Positions 8,265-19,361 of a stretch of 64,000 nt of DNA are shown here, one piece after another. The notes under the pieces are model-generated. The model did no database searches. It saw only the letters and a program-made list of their open reading frames with translations, and was not told where the DNA came from. Source of the DNA: Paracoccaceae bacterium. GTDB taxonomy: Bacteria; Pseudomonadota; Alphaproteobacteria; Rhodobacterales; Rhodobacteraceae. The DNA lies in contig JABURR010000061.1 in the NCBI GenBank assembly GCA_014762635.1, positions 80,185-144,184 on the forward strand. Reading direction: 5' to 3'. Within the stretch, counting starts at the first letter, position 1. The number at the start of each line of letters is the position of its first letter. A program made the position numbers and the translations under genes.

Positions 8265-9023
8265 TCAGCTTCGCAGGTAGCGGAACACGGCCGAGGCGCT
8301 CCAGCCGGCGGCGATGGCGATGGCGAGCGACAGGATGCCATAGATCAGCGGGCGCTCGTGCGCGAGGTTGTAGACCCAGCGCTCCAGCCCGACCTTGCGC
8401 ACGTCGATCGCGGTCTCCAGCACGTCGATGACCTGCCGGTTGCGGGTGATGAAGATGCGCGCGGAATACATGCCCTCGGTCAGGTTGGCGGGCAGGGCGA
8501 CGGCTGTGCGGAACAGGGTTTCCTCTTGAATGATAACGGAATTTTCCCGGTTCTGGTAGAACCCCTTGTCGGTCCGGATGCGGATCAGCGCCTCGGTGAA
8601 GGACTGGGAATCGACGATCTCCATCGGCGCGCCGACCGAGCGGATCGCCCGCTGGATCGAGACCTTGTGGCGCAGGTCCTCGGTGCTGGAGAGAACCTCC
8701 TCGAAGGGGGCCGAGGTCGCCACTGCATAGAAGCTGGGGGCCGCGTCCACCTCCACCGCGTCGGTGTTGACCCATATGCCATAGCGCTTGGCCTTGCGGC
8801 GCACCATTACCGGTTCCGACGGCCCCGAAACTGTGACGATGACCTGCAGCGCCCCATCCCCCGGCGGAGGCGCTTCGCGTTTGACGGCGCCGAAGATCAT
8901 GATTTCGGACCCGTCGAAATTCGCGGTGATCGCCACCCGGTTCTGGCTGAGGCCCGCGACGACCTCTTCACCCGTGGCGGGCAACGCGAGGCAGATCAGC
9001 AGGAGCGCAAGCCGCAGCATCAA
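8265..9023 (-). CDS. TIGR02186-family membrane-anchored periplasmic protein
   Basis: A 252-residue protein with an N-terminal signal peptide (MMLRLALLLICLALPATGEE), a large periplasmic part (GLSQNRVAITANFDGSEIMI, then KRYGIWVNTDAVEV) and one C-terminal membrane helix (PLIYGILSLAIAIAAGWSAS). This matches the alphaproteobacterial TIGR02186 family, which nearly always sits beside a TauE/SafE transporter, as here (ATGA overlap with 9020-9934). It may help that exporter handle sulfite or another sulfur anion; the role has not been shown for this protein. A repeat element follows its stop. Confidence 0.8.
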   Translation of the reverse strand: MMLRLALLLICLALPATGEEVVAGLSQNRVAITANFDGSEIMIFGAVKREAPPPGDGALQVIVTVSGPSEPVMVRRKAKRYGIWVNTDAVEVDAAPSFYAVATSAPFEEVLSSTEDLRHKVSIQRAIRSVGAPMEIVDSQSFTEALIRIRTDKGFYQNRENSVIIQEETLFRTAVALPANLTEGMYSARIFITRNRQVIDVLETAIDVRKVGLERWVYNLAHERPLIYGILSLAIAIAAGWSASAVFRYLRS

Positions 9024-9934
9024 TGGGCCCCCGGATCGCCGAGGGAATAGAGCTCGGAAGGTTGCACTAGCAGGTCGAAGGCAAGCTTGCCGCAGACCGC
9101 CAGAACCATGATCGCCAGCAGGATCCGCAACTGTTCGGCCTTGAGCAGCACCCCAATCCGGGCGCCGATCTGCGCGCCAACCACGCCGCCGATCAGCAGC
9201 AGTACCGCCAGTGCCATGTCGACAGTGTAATTCGTGGTCGCGTGCAAGAGCGTGGTGAAGCCGGTCACGAAGATGATCTGGAAAAGAGACGTCCCGACGA
9301 CGACCTTCGTGGGCATTCCCAGCAGGTAGATCATCGCTGGCACCATGATGAAGCCGCCGCCCACGCCCATGATCGCGGCCAGCACGCCCACCGAGACACC
9401 CACCAGCAGCGGCGGGATCACCGAGATGTAAAGGCCCGAGGTGCGGAACTTCATCTTGAAGGGCAGGTTGTGGACCCAGTTGTGCTTGCGCCGTACGGCA
9501 GGCGCGCCTTTCCGCGTCCGGCGCAGGGCATTCAGGCTTTCCACGAACATCAGCGCCCCGATGATCCCCAGGAAGACCACGTAGCAGAGCTTCACCAGCA
9601 GATCGACCTGGCCAATTTCGCGCAGGGCGGTGAAGACCTGCACCCCGACCGCCGCGCCTATGAGGCCACCGACAAGCAGCACCGTGCCCATCCTGAGGTC
9701 CACGGTCTTGCGCTTGAGATGCGCCAGCACGCCCGAGAAGGAGGAGGCGACGATCTGGTTCGCCTCGGTCGCGACGGCCACGGCTGGCGGGATGCCGATG
9801 AAGAACAGAAGCGGCGTCATCAGGAACCCGCCGCCCACGCCGAACATGCCCGAAAGCACACCAACCATCCCGCCAAGGCCCAGAAGCAGGAACGCGTTCA
9901 CGGAGACCTCGGCGATGGGAAGATAGATTTGCAT
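9020..9934 (-). CDS. Sulfite exporter TauE/SafE family protein
   Basis: A 304-residue integral membrane protein with two repeated modules carrying the family signature twice: GMFGVGGGFLMTPLLFFIG near residues 29-47 and AIMGVGGGFIMVPAMIYLLG near 190-210. TauE/SafE proteins export sulfite, sulfoacetate or related organosulfur anions. It is the first gene of a two-gene operon with the TIGR02186 protein, overlapping it by 4 bp. The start at 9934 has a weak site (GGCTCCC). The anion cannot be predicted. Confidence 0.88.
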   Translation of the reverse strand: MQIYLPIAEVSVNAFLLLGLGGMVGVLSGMFGVGGGFLMTPLLFFIGIPPAVAVATEANQIVASSFSGVLAHLKRKTVDLRMGTVLLVGGLIGAAVGVQVFTALREIGQVDLLVKLCYVVFLGIIGALMFVESLNALRRTRKGAPAVRRKHNWVHNLPFKMKFRTSGLYISVIPPLLVGVSVGVLAAIMGVGGGFIMVPAMIYLLGMPTKVVVGTSLFQIIFVTGFTTLLHATTNYTVDMALAVLLLIGGVVGAQIGARIGVLLKAEQLRILLAIMVLAVCGKLAFDLLVQPSELYSLGDPGAH

Positions 9935-10009
9935 GGGAGCCGCGCGGCTTGGGAGGGTTGCCTTTGTTACAGAAGACAGGCTTCGCGCGGGAGTGTCAAA
10001 CGGCGAGAC

Positions 10010-10813
10010 TCAGAAAGAGGCAAGAAACCGGCGTAAAACCTTCTCGAGCTTGGCCGCGCCGAGGGGCGCCATGGCTTTCGTGTGCTCGTGGCTGATGGAT
10101 TCGTCGCTGAGACCGGCGGCCATGTTGGTGATGGTCGAGATCGCCGCGACCCGCAGGCCCAGGAACCGCGCAAGGATGATCTCGGGCACGGTGGACATGC
10201 CGACTGCATCCGCGCCCAGGGTGCGGATCGCACGGATCTCGGCCGGGGTCTCGAACGAGGGGCCGGAGTACCAAGCGTAGACGCCCTCTTTCAGCGTCAC
10301 GCCCTCGGCCTCGGCGGCCACCTTCAATCCGGCGCGCATCAGGGGATCGTGGGCATCGGTCATCGGCACGAAGCGCGCGTCCGAGGGCTCGCCGATCAGC
10401 GGGTTCAGGCCCGAGAAGTTGATATGGTCCGAGAGCAGCATCAACTCGCCCGGCGGGATGTCGGGGCGCATGGAGCCAGCGGCATTGGTCACGATCAGCG
10501 CCTCGGCGCCCAGTTCGCGCAGAACCTCCAGCGGCAGGCGCATGGCGTCGCCGCGCCCGGTCTCGTAGTAATGCGCGCGGCCCCCGAAGACGGCAACACG
10601 CTGGCCTTCGAGATCGCCGATCACCAGCCTGGGATTGTGGCCCGAGACGCCCGCGTGGGGAAAGCCCTCCAGATCCGCATAGTCGATGGCGGTGCCGTCC
10701 ACCGCTTCGGCCAAATGACCAAGGCCTGAGCCCAGGATCAGCCCCAGCCGCACCGGCGCGTCACCGGCCCGGTCGCGGATCAGGCGGGCGAGGTCCTCAG
10801 CGTTCCTTGACAT
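10010..10813 (-). CDS. Purine-nucleoside phosphorylase (trimeric, PNP-II type)
   Basis: A 267-residue cytoplasmic enzyme that splits purine nucleosides with phosphate into base and ribose 1-phosphate. Hallmarks are the phosphate loop LGLILGSGLGHLA near residues 22-34, GRAHYYETG, the NAAGSM motif and GMSTVPEIILAR. The start at 10813 is set by AGGAGG upstream and overlaps the last 17 bp of the permease gene before it; the longer reading frame lacks a site. It is the last gene of the BMP-type ABC operon, so imported nucleosides would be phosphorolysed on entry. Confidence 0.93.
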   Translation of the reverse strand: MSRNAEDLARLIRDRAGDAPVRLGLILGSGLGHLAEAVDGTAIDYADLEGFPHAGVSGHNPRLVIGDLEGQRVAVFGGRAHYYETGRGDAMRLPLEVLRELGAEALIVTNAAGSMRPDIPPGELMLLSDHINFSGLNPLIGEPSDARFVPMTDAHDPLMRAGLKVAAEAEGVTLKEGVYAWYSGPSFETPAEIRAIRTLGADAVGMSTVPEIILARFLGLRVAAISTITNMAAGLSDESISHEHTKAMAPLGAAKLEKVLRRFLASF

Positions 10814-11765
10814 AGGGCGAGCCTCCTGCGCGCGGGGGTGTGGCCTTGCCGACGAAGCCTGCAAGGATCACCACGGTCAGGATATAGGGCAGGGCCTGCA
10901 TGAACTGCCCCGGGATGACCACGCCCAGAATTTCCAGCTTCTGGTAGCGGTTTCCGATCGCTTCCAGCAGACCGAACAGCAGGCAGGCCGACAGCGCGTA
11001 CCAAGGCCGCCATTTCGAGAAGATCAGCGCCGCCAGCGCGATGAAGCCACGGCCTGCGCTCATTTCCTTGACGAAGCCTGCCGCAAGACCCGTGGCCAGG
11101 TAGGCCCCGGCAAGACCGCAGAGCAGGCCACAGATGATCACCGCCGAATAACGCAGCCGCACCACCGAGACACCGGCAGTGTCGACCGCGCCGGGGTTCT
11201 CGCCCACGGCGCGCAGGCGCAGGCCGAAGCGGGTGCGGAACAGGATGTACCAGGTTGCGACTACGGTCAGCAGGCCCACGTAGACCAAGATCGTGTGGCC
11301 CGAGATCAGGTCGGCATAGATCGGCCCCAGCAGGGGCACGTCCCGCAGTGTTTCGGCGAAGGGCAGGTTGACCGGCTGAAACCGGGCCGCGCCCTCCAGC
11401 GACGGGGTGCGCCCGCCCAGGCTGAACCAGTTCTCTCCGATCAGGACAGTGATCCCCGAGGCCAGGAAGTTGATCGCCACGCCCGAGATCAGCTGATCAC
11501 CCCGGAAGGTAATCGACGCCAGCCCGTGGATCAGCGCCAGCACCACCGAGGCCGCCATCCCCGCCAGCATCCCCAACCAGACCGAGCCGGTCAGCGCCGC
11601 CGTGGAGGCCGCGAAGAAGGCCGCGACCAGCATCTTGCCCTCGAGCCCGATGTCGATGATGCCCGCGCGTTCCGAAAACAGGCCTGCAAGGCAGGCAAAG
11701 AGCAACGGTGTCGCCAGTCGCAGCGTCGAGTCGAGGATCTGCAGGATCGTCACCAGGTCCATCAT
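10797..11765 (-). CDS. Nucleoside ABC transporter permease (NupQ/YufQ-like)
   Basis: A 322-residue polytopic permease of the branched-chain/ribose superfamily (ATPLLFACLAGLFSERAGI and LEGKMLVAAFFAAS), the signature of second permeases in BMP-type nucleoside importers. Its start (GTGATGATG context at 11765) overlaps the stop of the first permease by 4 bp. The purine nucleoside phosphorylase gene overlaps its 3' end. Together with the first permease it forms the membrane channel. Confidence 0.9.
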   Translation of the reverse strand: MMDLVTILQILDSTLRLATPLLFACLAGLFSERAGIIDIGLEGKMLVAAFFAASTAALTGSVWLGMLAGMAASVVLALIHGLASITFRGDQLISGVAINFLASGITVLIGENWFSLGGRTPSLEGAARFQPVNLPFAETLRDVPLLGPIYADLISGHTILVYVGLLTVVATWYILFRTRFGLRLRAVGENPGAVDTAGVSVVRLRYSAVIICGLLCGLAGAYLATGLAAGFVKEMSAGRGFIALAALIFSKWRPWYALSACLLFGLLEAIGNRYQKLEILGVVIPGQFMQALPYILTVVILAGFVGKATPPRAGGSPYVKER

Positions 11766-12849
11766 GCGCCCCGCTTGCCGAATTTCAGGAAGAGTCGCTC
11801 AACCGGCATCCGGATCATGTTGTCCAGCGCCCCGGTGAACAGGATCACCAGCGCCTGGATCACCAGGATCATCTCGCGGCTGACGGCGGGCATTTCGAAT
11901 TCAAGCTCGGCCCCGCCCTGGTAGAGCGCGCCGAACAGGATCGCCGCGATGAACACGCCGAAAGGATGCGATCGGCCCATGAGCGCCACGGCGATGCCGA
12001 CGAAACCCGCGCCCTGCACGTTGTCGATCACCAGCCGCTCGGCCTCGCCCATCACGGCGTTGATCCCCATGAGGCCCGCAAGACCGCCCGAGACCAGCAT
12101 CGCCACCATGATGATCTTGAAGGGCGGGATGCCCGCATAGACCGCCGCCGGTTCGGAATGGCCATAGGCGCGGATCTCGTAGCCCAGCCTCGTGCGCCAG
12201 ATCAGCAGCCAGACCAGCACGCAGCACAGCACCGCCAGCAGGAAGGCGATGTTGAGCGGAGCGGATTTCCGGAAGCCCAGCCACGGCGCTATGTCATAGG
12301 CCGAGGGCAGGCGCGCGCCCTCGGGGAAACGCGCGGTTTCGGGGGCCATCGATCCCGGCACCTTCAGCACATTCACCAGCAGGTAGACCAGCAGCGCCGA
12401 GGCGATGAAGTTGAACATGATCGTCGTGATGACGATATGGCTGCCGCGCCGGGCCTGCAGATAGCCCGGGATCGCAGCCCAGGCCGCGCCGAAGACTGCG
12501 CCGCCAATCACTGCAGCAGGCAGCGCCAGCGCCCAGTGCGGCCAGTCCACCGACAGGGCGACCAGCGCCACGCCGAGCCCCCCGATCGCGGCCTGCCCCT
12601 CGCCGCCGATGTTGAACATCCGCGCATGGAAGGCCACCGCGACGCAAAGCCCGGTGAAGATGAAATTCGTCGCGTAATAGAGCGTGTAGCCCCAGCCATA
12701 GGCCGAGCCCACCGCGCCGCGCACCATGATCGTCATCGCCTCGAAGGGGCTTTCGCCGATATAGAGTACCACGAGGCCCGAAAAGATCAGCGCGAGCAAC
12801 AGGTTGATCAGGGGAATGAGGGCGACATCAGCCCATTTCGGCAACCTGC

Positions 12850-12853
<4 letters not shown>
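11762..12853 (-). CDS. Nucleoside ABC transporter permease (NupP/YufP-like)
   Basis: A 363-residue permease with about ten membrane segments, including LIPLINLLLALIFSGLVVLY at the N-terminus and FNIGGEGQAAIGGLGVALVA, the motif found in NupP-type subunits. It overlaps the upstream ATPase by 4 bp (ATGA) and the downstream permease by 4 bp, so the three proteins are translationally coupled. Confidence 0.9.
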
Positions 12854-14451
<1,598 letters not shown>

Positions 14452-14453
14452 GC

Positions 14454-14804
14454 TCAGTCCCCCATGCCTGCAAAGCCGACCATGCGCTCGATCTTTCCGG
14501 CGGCATCCAGATCGGCGAAATACTGGCCGCGCATCATCACAGCCCCGTCGCGGGTGAACTCCACCGTCGCGCGTGCATGATCATGGTGTTGCGAAACAGT
14601 CGCCACCCGCGCGCCCGCGCCGGGCATGTTGGCGGAAAAGGCCGTCACGTAATCGAGGAATTCGGAAAGGCTATGCAGCGGTTGAGGCGTGTTGGGATCG
14701 GCATAGTAGAACGTGCCCGAGGCCGCCCCGTCGATGAGCCGTTCCTGCGCCTCGGGATCGGTCTCGCCCCAGGCCGCAAAGAAGGTTTCTATCGCCTCTG
14801 ACAT
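14454..14804 (-). CDS. NTF2-like (SnoaL-fold) protein inside the nucleoside uptake operon
   Basis: A 116-residue protein, MSEAIETFFAAWGETDPEAQ, with the alpha+beta cone pattern of the nuclear transport factor 2 superfamily (SLSEFLDYVTAFSANMPGAG, then VATVSQHHDHARATVEF). The superfamily includes small enzymes and ligand-binding modules. It sits between binding protein and ATPase and ends 2 bp before the ATPase start. Its role is unknown. The start at 14804 has AGGGGG upstream; the longer frame does not. Confidence 0.75.
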   Translation of the reverse strand: MSEAIETFFAAWGETDPEAQERLIDGAASGTFYYADPNTPQPLHSLSEFLDYVTAFSANMPGAGARVATVSQHHDHARATVEFTRDGAVMMRGQYFADLDAAGKIERMVGFAGMGD

Positions 14805-14827
14805 CGCGCCCCCTTCGCTGTCGTGCA

Positions 14828-14853
14828 ATCCGGGCCGCGCAGGCGGCCCGGAT
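14828..14853 (-). promoter_or_regulatory. Strong hairpin downstream of the BMP binding-protein gene
   Basis: ATCCGGGCCGC and GCGGCCCGGAT form a perfect 11-bp stem with a 4-nt loop, between the binding-protein stop (14876) and the NTF2-like start (14804). No T-run follows on the minus strand, so it is more likely a processing or stability element that raises binding-protein message over the rest of the operon than a full terminator. Confidence 0.6.
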
Positions 14854-14875
14854 CAATAATCAACTATAGCTCAAC

Positions 14876-15877
<1,002 letters not shown>

Positions 15878-16039
15878 TATGATCTCCCGGTTGTTGTCAG
15901 TCCGGTCGATACACCCCCGCCCGGACCAAGGAATCTGGCATACAGATTTTCCTTGCAGAATAAGGCCGCAGCGCCGGGAGGCGGTCAACCGGTTTTTTGA
16001 TCATTTGGACGAACATTCGGCATCTGACCCCTGCGCCTT

Positions 16040-16474
16040 TCAGGGTGACGTTCCGTCACTTTGGCCGATCTGCTTTGAAAACAGGCAGGCATCCACCGGT
16101 TTACCATCGGGCAGACGGTAGTATCCGCGCCTGCGACCAGTTTCGGCGAATCCGGCGCGGTGGTAGAGGGCAATGGCCGGGGCGTTGGTCGCGGCGACTT
16201 CGAGGAAGGCCGTTTCGGCGCCGCGGGTGCGGGCCTCGCTCTCGAAGGTCTGCATCAACCGGGCGCCAAGCCCTTGCCTGCGGGCGCCCGGATCGACGGC
16301 GATGGTCAGAAGCTCGGCTTCTCCGGCGATCGCACGTCCCAGGGCGAAACCGCCGGGCTCGGTCACGAGGAACGTTCCCGCGCCGTCCAGAAGCGAGGCG
16401 AATTCCGCCGCGCTCCACGGCCTCGGGAATTCGAAGGCCGCTGCATGGAGCTGCGCCAGATCGTCTGGCGTCAT
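16040..16474 (-). CDS. rimI: Ribosomal protein alanine N-acetyltransferase RimI-like GNAT
   Basis: A 144-residue GNAT acetyltransferase. The acetyl-CoA site is VDPGARRQGLGARLM (R/Q-x-x-G-x-G/A pattern), followed by LEVAATNAPAIALYHRAGF, the RimI-type C-terminal motif. RimI acetylates the N-terminus of ribosomal protein S18. It overlaps tsaB by 4 bp, the conserved tsaB-rimI arrangement. Substrate identity rests on context and motif. Confidence 0.85.
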   Translation of the reverse strand: MTPDDLAQLHAAAFEFPRPWSAAEFASLLDGAGTFLVTEPGGFALGRAIAGEAELLTIAVDPGARRQGLGARLMQTFESEARTRGAETAFLEVAATNAPAIALYHRAGFAETGRRRGYYRLPDGKPVDACLFSKQIGQSDGTSP

Positions 16475-17124
16475 GGAAGGATCACCGGCCCCGCATCGCG
16501 CGGCGGGGCGGCGTCGGCGGGTCGGATATAGAGCGGGGCAGGGCGGGCCGCGCCGTTGCGCCGGGTTTCCGCGATCAGCGCGATGGCCTCTGCCGGCTCG
16601 ACGGTCGGCGCGGTGACGGTGCCAGCGCATCGCGCGGCAATCTCATCCGCCATGTGGCCGACGCAGAGGGGGGCTGCACCCGTCGGAACCTCGGGCAGGC
16701 GCTCCACCGAGCAAAGCTCCGGGCCCGTCCCGCCGCCATCGCCCAAAACCTGCAGGTAGAGCATCTCGCGCCGCGCATCGAGGCTGGAGACCACGACCCC
16801 AGGCAGCCCATGCGCCTGCGCCTCGAGTGCGGAGACACCTACCGCGGGGATGCCCAGCGACAGCGCCAGCCCCCGCGCGGCAGCCACGGAAATACGGATA
16901 CCGGTGAAATTGCCGGGACCGATGCCGACACCAATGGCCGACAGATCGCCCCAGGTCGCGCCCTGATCGGCAAGCACCTCTTCCAGCAGGGGCATCAGCC
17001 GTTCCGCCTGGCCCCGGGCCATGTCTTCCCGGACATGGGTCAGGACCTTGCCGCCGGAAACCAAAGCGGCCGCGCAATGCGCGGCCGATGTGTCGAACCC
17101 AAGGATCAACGGTTCAGGCGGCAA
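16471..17124 (-). CDS. tsaB: tRNA threonylcarbamoyladenosine biosynthesis protein TsaB
   Basis: A 217-residue ASKHA-fold protein. It begins LILGFDTSAAHCAAAL and has the typical GVGIGPGNFTGIRIS and AARGLALSLGIPAVGVSALE motifs. TsaB is the partner of TsaD in making the t6A modification at position 37 of ANN-decoding tRNAs. The start overlaps the 3' end of the Nfu gene by 11 bp and the stop overlaps rimI, so all three are probably co-transcribed. Confidence 0.93.
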   Translation of the reverse strand: MPPEPLILGFDTSAAHCAAALVSGGKVLTHVREDMARGQAERLMPLLEEVLADQGATWGDLSAIGVGIGPGNFTGIRISVAAARGLALSLGIPAVGVSALEAQAHGLPGVVVSSLDARREMLYLQVLGDGGGTGPELCSVERLPEVPTGAAPLCVGHMADEIAARCAGTVTAPTVEPAEAIALIAETRRNGAARPAPLYIRPADAAPPRDAGPVILP

Positions 17125-17674
17125 CCGGCCGGACCTCCACCACCTCGGGGATGTAGTGGCGCAGCAGGTTCTCGATGCCCATCTTCAGCGTGAGGGTCGA
17201 GGACGGGCAACCCGCGCAGGCGCCCTGCATGTGCAGGTAGACGATGCCGCGGTCGAACCCGTGGAAGGTGATGTCGCCGCCATCCTGAGCCACGGCCGGG
17301 CGCACCCGGGTGTCGAGCAGTTCCTTGATCTGGTTCACGATCTCCGAATCCGGACCATCGTGCGACGCGTGACCAGCGGATTCGGCCTCGCCCTCGATCG
17401 CGGGCAGGCCGGACTGGTAATGCTCCATGATCGCGCCAAGGATCGCGGGCTTCACATGTTCCCACGCGGTTTCCTCGGTCTTGGTCACGGTGACGAAGTC
17501 ATTGCCGAAGAAGACACCCGAGACGCCGCCAACCGAAAAGATCCGCTTGGCCAGCGGGGATTTCTGCGCCGCGTCCTCGGTCGGGAAATCCGCGGTTCCG
17601 GTGTCCAGAACGGACTGGCCGGGAAGAAACTTCAGGGTCGCCGGGTTCGGCGTGGATTCGGTCTGGATAAACAT
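17114..17674 (-). CDS. NifU-family iron-sulfur carrier/scaffold protein (Nfu)
   Basis: A 186-residue protein with an Nfu_N domain (MFIQTESTPNPATLKFLPG onward, to about residue 88) and a C-terminal NifU-like domain with CxxC (GACAGCPSST) that holds a [4Fe-4S] cluster for delivery to client enzymes. This is the HIRIP5/NFU1 layout common in Alphaproteobacteria. The start at 17674 has GGAGG upstream. A 17-bp Irr-like palindrome lies 57 bp upstream, suggesting iron control. Confidence 0.92.
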   Translation of the reverse strand: MFIQTESTPNPATLKFLPGQSVLDTGTADFPTEDAAQKSPLAKRIFSVGGVSGVFFGNDFVTVTKTEETAWEHVKPAILGAIMEHYQSGLPAIEGEAESAGHASHDGPDSEIVNQIKELLDTRVRPAVAQDGGDITFHGFDRGIVYLHMQGACAGCPSSTLTLKMGIENLLRHYIPEVVEVRPVAA

Positions 17675-17730
17675 GCGCGCGTCCTCCGTATGCACCTTCG
17701 ATATGCGCCCCGGGCCCGTTCCTGTCAAGG

Positions 17731-17747
17731 TTTAGAACAGTTCTAAA
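17731..17747. promoter_or_regulatory. Irr-box-like palindrome upstream of the Nfu gene
   Basis: TTTAGAAC-A-GTTCTAAA is a perfect 8-bp inverted repeat around one base. It matches the TTAGAA...TTCTAA pattern reported as the iron control element recognised by Irr in alphaproteobacteria. It sits 57 bp upstream of the Nfu ATG and 30 bp beyond the stop of the upstream stress protein. That Irr binds it is inferred. Confidence 0.65.
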
Positions 17748-17776
17748 GTGTAGTCCGGCCAGTAGTCGGTGGGATT

Positions 17777-18232
17777 TCAGGTAATCGCCTCAAGCCGTTC
17801 CTTCGACAGGTCGCCGGGCACGATGGTGATGGGAACCGGCAGGGTCCCCGAGGACCGTGAAAGCTGCGAGACCAGCGGCCCGGGGCCGTTCTTCTCGGTG
17901 CCCGCGCCCAGAACAAGCACACCGACGTCGTCATCTTCGCGGATCTGAGCCAGGATCTCGGGCACCGCCTCACCCTCGCGGATCACCAGTTCCGGGTCCA
18001 CGTTCTGACGGTCGCGCATCCACTTGGCGAAAACCTCGAAATGCACTTCGATCCGTTCACGGGCCTCTTCGCGCATGATGTCGCCCACCCCGATCCAGTG
18101 CTGGAACTCCTCGGGCGGGATCACGGCGAGGATCTGCACCCCGCCGCCGGTCTTGGCCGCACGCATGGCGGCAAAGCGCATGGCGTTCAGGCATTCTTTG
18201 CTGTCGTCGAGCACGACGAGGAACTTGCGCAT
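17777..18232 (-). CDS. Universal stress protein, UspA family
   Basis: A 151-residue single-domain Usp. It begins RKFLVVLDDSKECLNAMRFA (strand 1 and the Asp near residue 9-10) and ends with VGVLVLGAGTEKNGPGPLVS and LPVPITIVPG, the family's C-terminal nucleotide-loop region. The classic G-2x-G-9x-GS loop is changed (GAGTEKNGPGP), so ATP binding is uncertain. It lies between the broken membrane-protein gene and the Nfu gene on the same strand. Confidence 0.85.
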   Translation of the reverse strand: MRKFLVVLDDSKECLNAMRFAAMRAAKTGGGVQILAVIPPEEFQHWIGVGDIMREEARERIEVHFEVFAKWMRDRQNVDPELVIREGEAVPEILAQIREDDDVGVLVLGAGTEKNGPGPLVSQLSRSSGTLPVPITIVPGDLSKERLEAIT

Positions 18233-18280
18233 CTTTCGCGGGCCTCCCTGTTCGGGCGGATGATGGCAGCCTGCGCGCGC

Positions 18281-19361
18281 TTAGGCAACACGGCGCTTGC
18301 CCGGGCGGATCGCGCGGCGCACGGCTTCGGAGATCAGCGCCGGGATCTGCAGCATCAACGCCGAGAACAGCCCCATGGTTGCCAGTGCCAGGTCGCTGAA
18401 CCGGACCGCGCTGCGCAGGGCGCGGGATTTTCCCAGCGCATAGATGACGTGACGCGTGCGCGGGCCGGTGACCGTGGTGACCCGCGCAAGGCGCGCGGCA
18501 TCCCCGGCGCTGTCCACGTGGCGCAGCAGCACCAGCGTTTCGGCGGTCGACGTGCTGCGCCGGATCGCGCCGATATCGCCCGCCAGTGCGCCCAGTGCCG
18601 CCAGTTTCGCGGTATCGGTCACGGTGCCAAGCGGCACGGTGCCGCCAAGGTAATCCGGCACCCGTGCCCAGTCGATCCGGATGTCGCTCATGACGCGCAG
18701 CACCCGCGTGAAGCCGGGTGTGACCGCCCCCATGTGCCGCGCCACGCGCAGGACCGTCGCCCCGGCCTTGACCGTCAGGCTGCTGCCGCCCGTCGCCACC
18801 GCCAGCCCCGTGGCGCTGAGCCCCGCCAGCGCCAGCCCCGCATCGAGATGGTCGACCTCGCGCCCCGCGGCCCAATCGCCGCCCGCCCGGCGCAGGGCAT
18901 TGGCGTCGCCCAGCGGCGACATCTCGAAGGGCAGGGCGCAGGCGGCGATATCCGACAACCGGTCGCAGGCGGTGATATCGACCGCGCAGCGCGCGCAATC
19001 GGCCACACGGGCGCCGGTTCCCTGGCTTGAAGCAGAGAGAACCAGCGCGCGCTCCAGCAGTGTCTCGGGGACTGTCACGTGATGATCGCCGGCAAGGTCG
19101 ATCAGGATCTCCACCTCGTCGAGGTTCTTTGCGCGGACGGCGGTCTCAAGCCTTGGGACCAGCCACTCGGCGGTCACCTGGCGTTCCATCGCGCGGGCAA
19201 TGCCGATCCGGATCGCCGCCTCGGATCGCCGCCTCGGATCGGTCGACATAGGGTTCAACGAAGGGCGATTGCGTGATCGCCCAGCCGGTCAGCAGCGTGG
19301 TCGCAAGCGTGGTGGCGGTGAGCAGCCGGAAGGCAAATCGGCGCACCCGCCCCAGCATCAC
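18281..19361 (-). pseudogene. Membrane-associated protein gene split by a 13-bp tandem duplication
   Basis: Two frames form one gene. The first piece begins at 19361 (GTG) or 19358 (ATG): MLGRVRRFAFRLLTATTLAT, a membrane anchor, then VEPYVDRSEAAIR. The second piece continues IGIARAMERQVTAEWLVPRL and runs to 18281, ending in a basic tail after FSALMLQIPALISEAVRRAI. Removing one copy of the exact 13-bp repeat at 19211-19236 joins them into about 345 codons with no other disruption. The intact protein would have helices at both ends and an internal Cys pair (CARC). I recognise no named family. It overlaps the aminotransferase gene by 4 bp. The break may be a real mutation, slippage variation or an assembly error. 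Confidence 0.7.
19211..19236. repeat. Exact 13-bp tandem duplication causing a frameshift
   Basis: GATCGCCGCCTCG occurs twice back to back (19211-19223, 19224-19236). As 13 is not a multiple of three, the second copy shifts the minus-strand frame of the gene at 18281-19361. Slippage between the copies would restore the frame. Confidence 0.85.
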
